In this document: one piece after another, positions 59,001 through 64,000 of the stretch
How positions within the stretch are numbered: the first letter of the stretch is position 1
How the letters are laid out: the number at the start of each line of letters is the position of its first letter
Notes under the pieces: generated by a model
Databases searched by the model: none
The model's input: only the letters and a program-made list of their open reading frames with translations
What the model was told of the DNA's origin: nothing
Position numbers and translations under genes: made by a program
Assembly (NCBI GenBank): GCA_037783545.1
Contig: JBBELK010000109.1
Coordinates: 682,001 to 746,000, forward strand
DNA length: 64,000 nt
Reading direction: 5' to 3'
Source of the DNA: Henricia sp. BOLD:AAB3569
Lineage: Eukaryota > Echinodermata > Asteroidea > Spinulosida > Echinasteridae

Positions 59001-62000
59001 GGCTCACCATGAGCCGTAAACTCAAAATAACTCTTGAATTTGGAAGATCCGGGTATCGATCCCGGTACTTCTCGCATGCTAAGCGAGCGCTCTACCACTT
59101 GAGCTAATCCCCCGCTGTTGTTGAGCGTTGGGCACACTTTAAAAATGTTGTACATACTGAACATTTTCAGATGAATTGTTCACGGCTCACCATGAGCCGT
59201 AAACTCAAAAGAACTCTTGAATTTGGAAGATCCGGGTATCGATCCTGGTACTTCTCGCATGCTAAGCGGGCGATCTACCACTTGAGCTAATCCCCCGCTG
59301 TTGTTGAATGTTGGGCACACTTTAAAAATATTGTACATACTCAACATTTTCAGATGCATTGTTCACGGCTCACCATGAGCCGTAAACTCAAAAGAACTCT
59401 TGAATTTGGAAGATCCGGGTATCGATCCCGGTACTTCTCGCATGCTAAGCGAGCGCTCTACCACTTGAGCTAATCCCCGCTGTTGTTGACTGTTGGGCAC
59501 ACTTTAAAAATGTTGTACACACTGAACATTTTCAGATGAATTGTTCACGGCTCACCATGAGCCGTAAACTCAAAAGAACTCTTGAATTTGGAAGATCCGG
59601 GTATCGATCCCGGTACTTCTCGCATGCTAAGCGAGCGCTCTACCACTTGAGCTAATCCCCCGCTGTTGTTGAGTGTAGGGAACACTTTAAAAATGTTGTA
59701 CATACTCAACATTTTCAGATGCATTGTTCACGGCTCACCATGACCCGTAAACTCAAAAGAACTCTTGAATTTGGAAGATCTGGGTATCGATCCCGGTACT
59801 TCTCGCATGCTAAGCGAGCGCTCTACCACTTGAGCTAATCCCCGCTGTTGTTGACTGTTGGGCACACTTTAAAAATGTTGTACATACTCAACATTTTCAG
59901 ACGCATTGTTCACGGCTCACCATGAGCCGTAAACTCAAAAGAACTCTTGAATTTGGAAGATCCGGGTATCGATCCCGGTACTTCTCGCATGCAAAGCGAG
60001 CGCTCTACCACTTGATTTAATCCCCCGCTGTTGTTGAGTGTTTGGCACACTTTAACAATGTTGTACACACTGAACATTTTCAGATGAATTGTTCACGACT
60101 CACCATGAGCCGTAAACTCAAAAGAACTCTTGAATTTGGAAGATCCGGGTATTGATCCCGGTACTTCTCGCATGCTAAGCGAGCGCTCTGTCACTTGAGC
60201 TAATCCCCCGCTGTTGTTGAGTGTTGGGCACACTTTAAAAATGTTGTACATACTCAACATTTTCAGATGCATTGTTCACGGCTCACCATGAGCCGTAAAC
60301 TCAAAAGAACTCTTAAATTTGGAAGATCCGGGTATCGATCCCGGTATCTCTCGCATGCAAAGCGAGCGCTCTACCACTTGAGCTAATCCCACGCTGTTGT
60401 TGAGTGTTGGGCACACTTTAAAAATGTTGTACATACTGAACATTTTCAGATGAATTGTTCACGTCTCACCATCAGCCGTAAACTCAAAAGAACTCTTGAA
60501 TTTGGAAGATCCGGGTATCGATCCCGGTACTTCTCGCATGCTAAGCGAGCGCTCTACCACTTGAGCTAATCCCCCGCTGTTGTTGAGTGTTGGGCACACT
60601 TTAAAAATGTTGTACATACTGAACATTTTCAGATGAATTGTTCACGGCTCATCATGAGCCGTAAACTCAAAATAACTCTTGAATTTGGAAGATCCGGGTA
60701 TCGATCCCGGTACTTCTCGCATGCTAAGCGAGCGCTCTACCACTTGAGCTAATCCCCCGCTGTTGTTGAGCGTTGGGCACACTTTAAAAATGTTGTACAT
60801 ACTGAACATTTTCAGATGAATTGTTCACGGCTCACCATGAGCCGTAAACTCAAAAGAACTCTTGAATTTGGAAGATCCGGGTATCGATCCTGGTACTTCT
60901 CGCATGCTAAGCGGGCGATCTACCACTTGAGCTAATCCCCCGCTGTTGTTGAGTGTTGGGCACACTTTAAAAATGTTGTACATACTCAACATTTTCAGAT
61001 GCATTGTTCACGGCTCACCATGAGCCGTAAACTCAAAAGAACTCTTAAATTTGGAAGATCCGGGTATCGATCCCGGTACTTCTCGCATGCAATGCGAGCG
61101 GTCTACCACTTGAGCTAATCCCAGGCTGTTGTTGAGTGTTGGGCACACTTTAAAAATGTTGTACATACTGAACATTTTCAGATGAATTGTTCACGGCTCA
61201 CCATGAGCCGTAAACTCAAAATAACTCTTGAATTTGGAAGATCCGGGTATCGATCCCGGTACTTCTCGCATGCTAAGCGAGCGCTCTACCACTTGAGCTA
61301 ATCCCCCGCTGTTGTTGAGCGTTGGGCACACTTTAAAAATGTTGTACATACTGAACATTTTCAGATGAATTGTTCACGGCTCACCATGAGCCGTAAACTC
61401 AAAAGAACTCTTGAATTTGGAAGATCCGGGTATCGATCCTGGTACTTCTCGCATGCTAAGCGGGCGATCTACCACTTGAGCTAATCCCCCGCTGTTGTTG
61501 AGTGTTGGGCACACTTTAAAAATGTTGTACATACTCAACATTTTCAGATGCATTGTTCACGGCTCACCATGAGCCGTAAACTCAAAAGAACTCTTAAATT
61601 TGGAAGATCCGGGTATCGATCCCGGTACTTCTCGCATGCAAAGCGAGCGGTCTACCACTTGAGCTAATCCCAGGCTGTTGTTGAGTGTTGGGCACACTTT
61701 AAAAATGTTGTACATACTGAACATTTTCAGATGAATTGTTCACGGCTCACCATGAGCCGTAAACTCAAAAGAACTCTTGAATTTGGAAGATCCGGGTATC
61801 GATCCCGGTACTTCTCGCATGCTAAGCGAGCGCTCTACCACTTGATCTAATCCCCCGCTGTTGTTGAGTGTTTGGCACACTTTAACAATGTTGTACACAC
61901 TGAACATTTTCAGATGAATTGTTCACGACTCACCATGAGCCGTAAACTCAAAAGAACTCTTGAATTTGGAAGATCCGGGTATCGATCCCGGTACTTCTCG

Positions 62001-63979
62001 CATGCTAAGCGAGCGCTCTACCACTTGAGCTAATCCCCCGCTGTTGTTGACTGTTGGGCACACTTTAAAAATGTTGTACATACTCAACATTTTCAGATGC
62101 ATTGTTCACGGCTCACCATGAGCCGTAAACTCAAAAGAACTCTTGAATTTGGAAGATCCGTGTATTGATCCCGGTACTTCTCGCATGCTAAGCGAGCGCT
62201 CTACCACTTGAGCTAATCCCCCGCTGTTGTTGAGTGTTGGGCACACTTTAAAAATGTTGTACATACTCAACATTTTCAGATGCATTGTTCACGGCTCACC
62301 ATGAGCCGTAAACTCAGAAGAACTGTTGAATTTGGAAGATCCGGGTATCGATCCCGGTATCTCTCGCATGCAAAGCGAGCGCTCTACCACTTGAGCTAAT
62401 CCCACGCTGTTGTTGAGTGTTGGGCACACTTTAAAAATGTTGTACATACTGAACATTTTCAGATGAATTGTTCACGTCTCACCATCAGCCGTAAACTCAA
62501 AAGAACTCTTGAATTTGGAAGATCCGGGTATCGATCCCGGTACTTCTCGCATGCTAAGCGAGCGCTCTACCACTTGAGCTAATCCCCCGCTGTTGTTGAG
62601 TGTTGGGCACACTTTAAAAATGTTGTACATACTGAACATTTTCAGATGAATTGTTCACGGCTCACCATGAGCCGTAAACTCAAAATAACTCTTGAATTTG
62701 GAAGATCCGGGTATCGATCCCGGTACTTCTCGCATGCTAAGCGAGCGCTCTACCACTTGAGCTAATCCCCCGCTGTTGTTGAGCGTTGGGCACACTTTAA
62801 AAATGTTGTACATACTGAACATTTTCAGATGAATTGTTCACGGCTCACCATGAGCCGTAAACTCAAAAGAACTCTTGAATTTGGAAGATCCGGGTATCGA
62901 TCCTGGTACTTCTCGCATGCTAAGCGGGCGATCTACCACTTGAGCTAATCCCCCGCTGTTGTTGAATGTTGGGCACACTTTAAAAATGTTGTACATACTC
63001 AACATTTTCAGATGCATTGTTCACGGCTCACCATGAGCCGTAAACTCAAAAGAACTCTTAAATTTGGAAGATCCGGGTATCGATCCCGGTACTTCTCGCA
63101 TGCAAAGCGAGCGGTCTACCACTTGAGCTAATCCCAGGCTGTTGTTGAGTGTTGGGCACACTTTAAAAATGTTGTACATACTGAACATTTTCAGATGAAT
63201 TGTTCACGGCTCACCATGAGCCGTAAACTCAAAATAACTCTTGAATTTGGAAGATCCGGGTATCGATCCCGGTACTTCTCGCATGCTAAGCGAGCGCTCT
63301 ACCACTTGAGCTAATCCCCCGCTGTTGTTGAGCGTTGGGCACACTTTAAAAATGTTGTACATACTGAACATTTTCAGATGAATTGTTCACGGCTCACCAT
63401 GAGCCGTAAACTCAAAAGAACTCTTGAATTTGGAAGATCCGGGTATCGATCCTGGTACTTCTCGCATGCTAAGCGGGCGATCTACCACTTGAGCTAATCC
63501 CCCGCTGTTGTTGAGTGTTGGGCACACTTTAAAAATGTTGTACATACTCAACATTTTCAGATGCATTGTTCACGGCTCACCATGAGCCGTAAACTCAAAA
63601 GAACTCTTAAATTTGGAAGATCCGGGTATCGATCCCGGTACTTCTCGCATGCAAAGCGAGCGGTCTACCACTTGAGCTAATCCCAGGCTGTTGTTGAGTG
63701 TTGGGCACACTTTAAAAATGTTGTACATACTGAACATTTTCAGATGAATTGTTCACGGCTCACCATGAGCCGTAAACTCAAAAGAACTCTTGAATTTGGA
63801 AGATCCGGGTATCGATCCCGGTACTTCTCGCATGCTAAGCGAGCGCTCTACCACTTGATCTAATCCCCCGCTGTTGTTGAGTGTTTGGCACACTTTAACA
63901 ATGTTGTACACACTGAACATTTTCAGATGAATTGTTCACGACTCACCATGAGCCGTAAACTCAAAAGAACTCTTGAATT

Positions 63980-64000
63980 TGGAAGATCCGGGTATCGATC
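63980..64000 (-). tRNA. tRNA-Ala, cut by the window end
   Basis: Only the 3' 21 nt (A73, acceptor 3' strand and part of the T arm) are inside the window, all matching the reference. The array clearly continues beyond 64000. Confidence 0.85.

Larger units (their letters stand above)
43633..64000 (-). repeat. tRNA-Ala tandem array, segment 4 (111 complete copies, runs off the window)
   Basis: Gene starts: 43706, 43889, 44072, 44255, 44438, 44621, 44792, 44975, 45158, 45341, 45524, 45707, 45890, 46073, 46256, 46439, 46610, 46793, 46976, 47159, 47342, 47525, 47708, 47891, 48074, 48257, 48439, 48622, 48804, 48987, 49170, 49353, 49536, 49719, 49902, 50085, 50268, 50451, 50634, 50817, 51000, 51183, 51366, 51537, 51720, 51903, 52086, 52269, 52452, 52635, 52818, 53001, 53184, 53367, 53550, 53733, 53915, 54098, 54280, 54463, 54646, 54829, 55012, 55195, 55378, 55561, 55744, 55927, 56114, 56297, 56480, 56663, 56846, 57029, 57212, 57395, 57578, 57761, 57944, 58127, 58310, 58493, 58676, 58859, 59041, 59224, 59407, 59589, 59772, 59954, 60137, 60320, 60503, 60686, 60869, 61052, 61235, 61418, 61601, 61784, 61967, 62150, 62333, 62516, 62699, 62882, 63065, 63248, 63431, 63614, 63797, and 63980 (cut by the window end). 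No 45-bp or 71-bp extra blocks were seen here; spacing is 183 or 182 bp except at three 61-bp genes and one 4-bp insertion. Confidence 0.93.

Noticed and set aside
758-64000. CRISPR array
   Set aside because: Repeats are regular, but the intervening sequences are not unique spacers; the whole 183-bp unit is repeated and contains a tRNA gene. The DNA is eukaryotic in character.

Overview
This window is animal-like eukaryotic DNA made almost entirely of one enormous tandem array of alanine tRNA genes, all on the minus strand. The basic unit is 183 bp: a 73-nt tRNA-Ala gene plus a 110-bp spacer. Placing every unit by eye gives 270 complete tRNA-Ala-like copies, several split or partial ones and a few deletion remnants. 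The copies fold as cloverleaves with anticodon AGC or TGC, most keep the G3-U70 alanine identity pair, and CCA is not encoded. Each gene has A and B boxes, a TATA-like TTTAAA about 25-30 nt upstream and a T4 terminator about 13 nt downstream, so the pattern is eukaryotic RNA polymerase III. I see no bacterial genes, operons or ribosome binding sites. The short palindromic words TAGGCCTA and TACATGTA recur in the non-array DNA, as in many marine invertebrates, but I cannot name the species.

Layout. 1-757: right part of a non-tRNA cassette. 758-6934: array segment 1. 6935-9009: full cassette. 9010-12971: array segment 2. 12972-15046: second full cassette. 15047-37637: array segment 3. 37638-43632: a 6.0-kb element with terminal inverted repeats, inserted in a tRNA spacer. 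43633-64000: array segment 4, running off the window.

The left third is a very large higher-order repeat. Positions 1, 8253 and 14290 start near-identical blocks; the second block lacks 2,215 bp (about 12 units) of the first. Smaller higher-order periods occur further right: 960, 1326 and 1692 bp in segment 3, and 1818 and 2013 bp in segment 4. All are whole numbers of 183-bp units plus or minus defined small indels, as expected from unequal exchange or gene conversion.

The cassettes contain two related elements lying head to tail (A-X-B then A-Y-B). They sit in the variable loop of a single tRNA gene and are flanked and separated by ACTT. One carries a decayed gag-like reading frame behind a TATA box on the minus strand. 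The 6.0-kb element has 32-bp inverted repeats (31 of 32 match), dense TGAGTCA/TGACTCA motifs near both ends, GGGATCCC-rich satellite DNA and hairpins inside, and no transposase that I recognise. Essentially all longer open frames in the array are by-products of the repeat, so I call no protein-coding gene with confidence.
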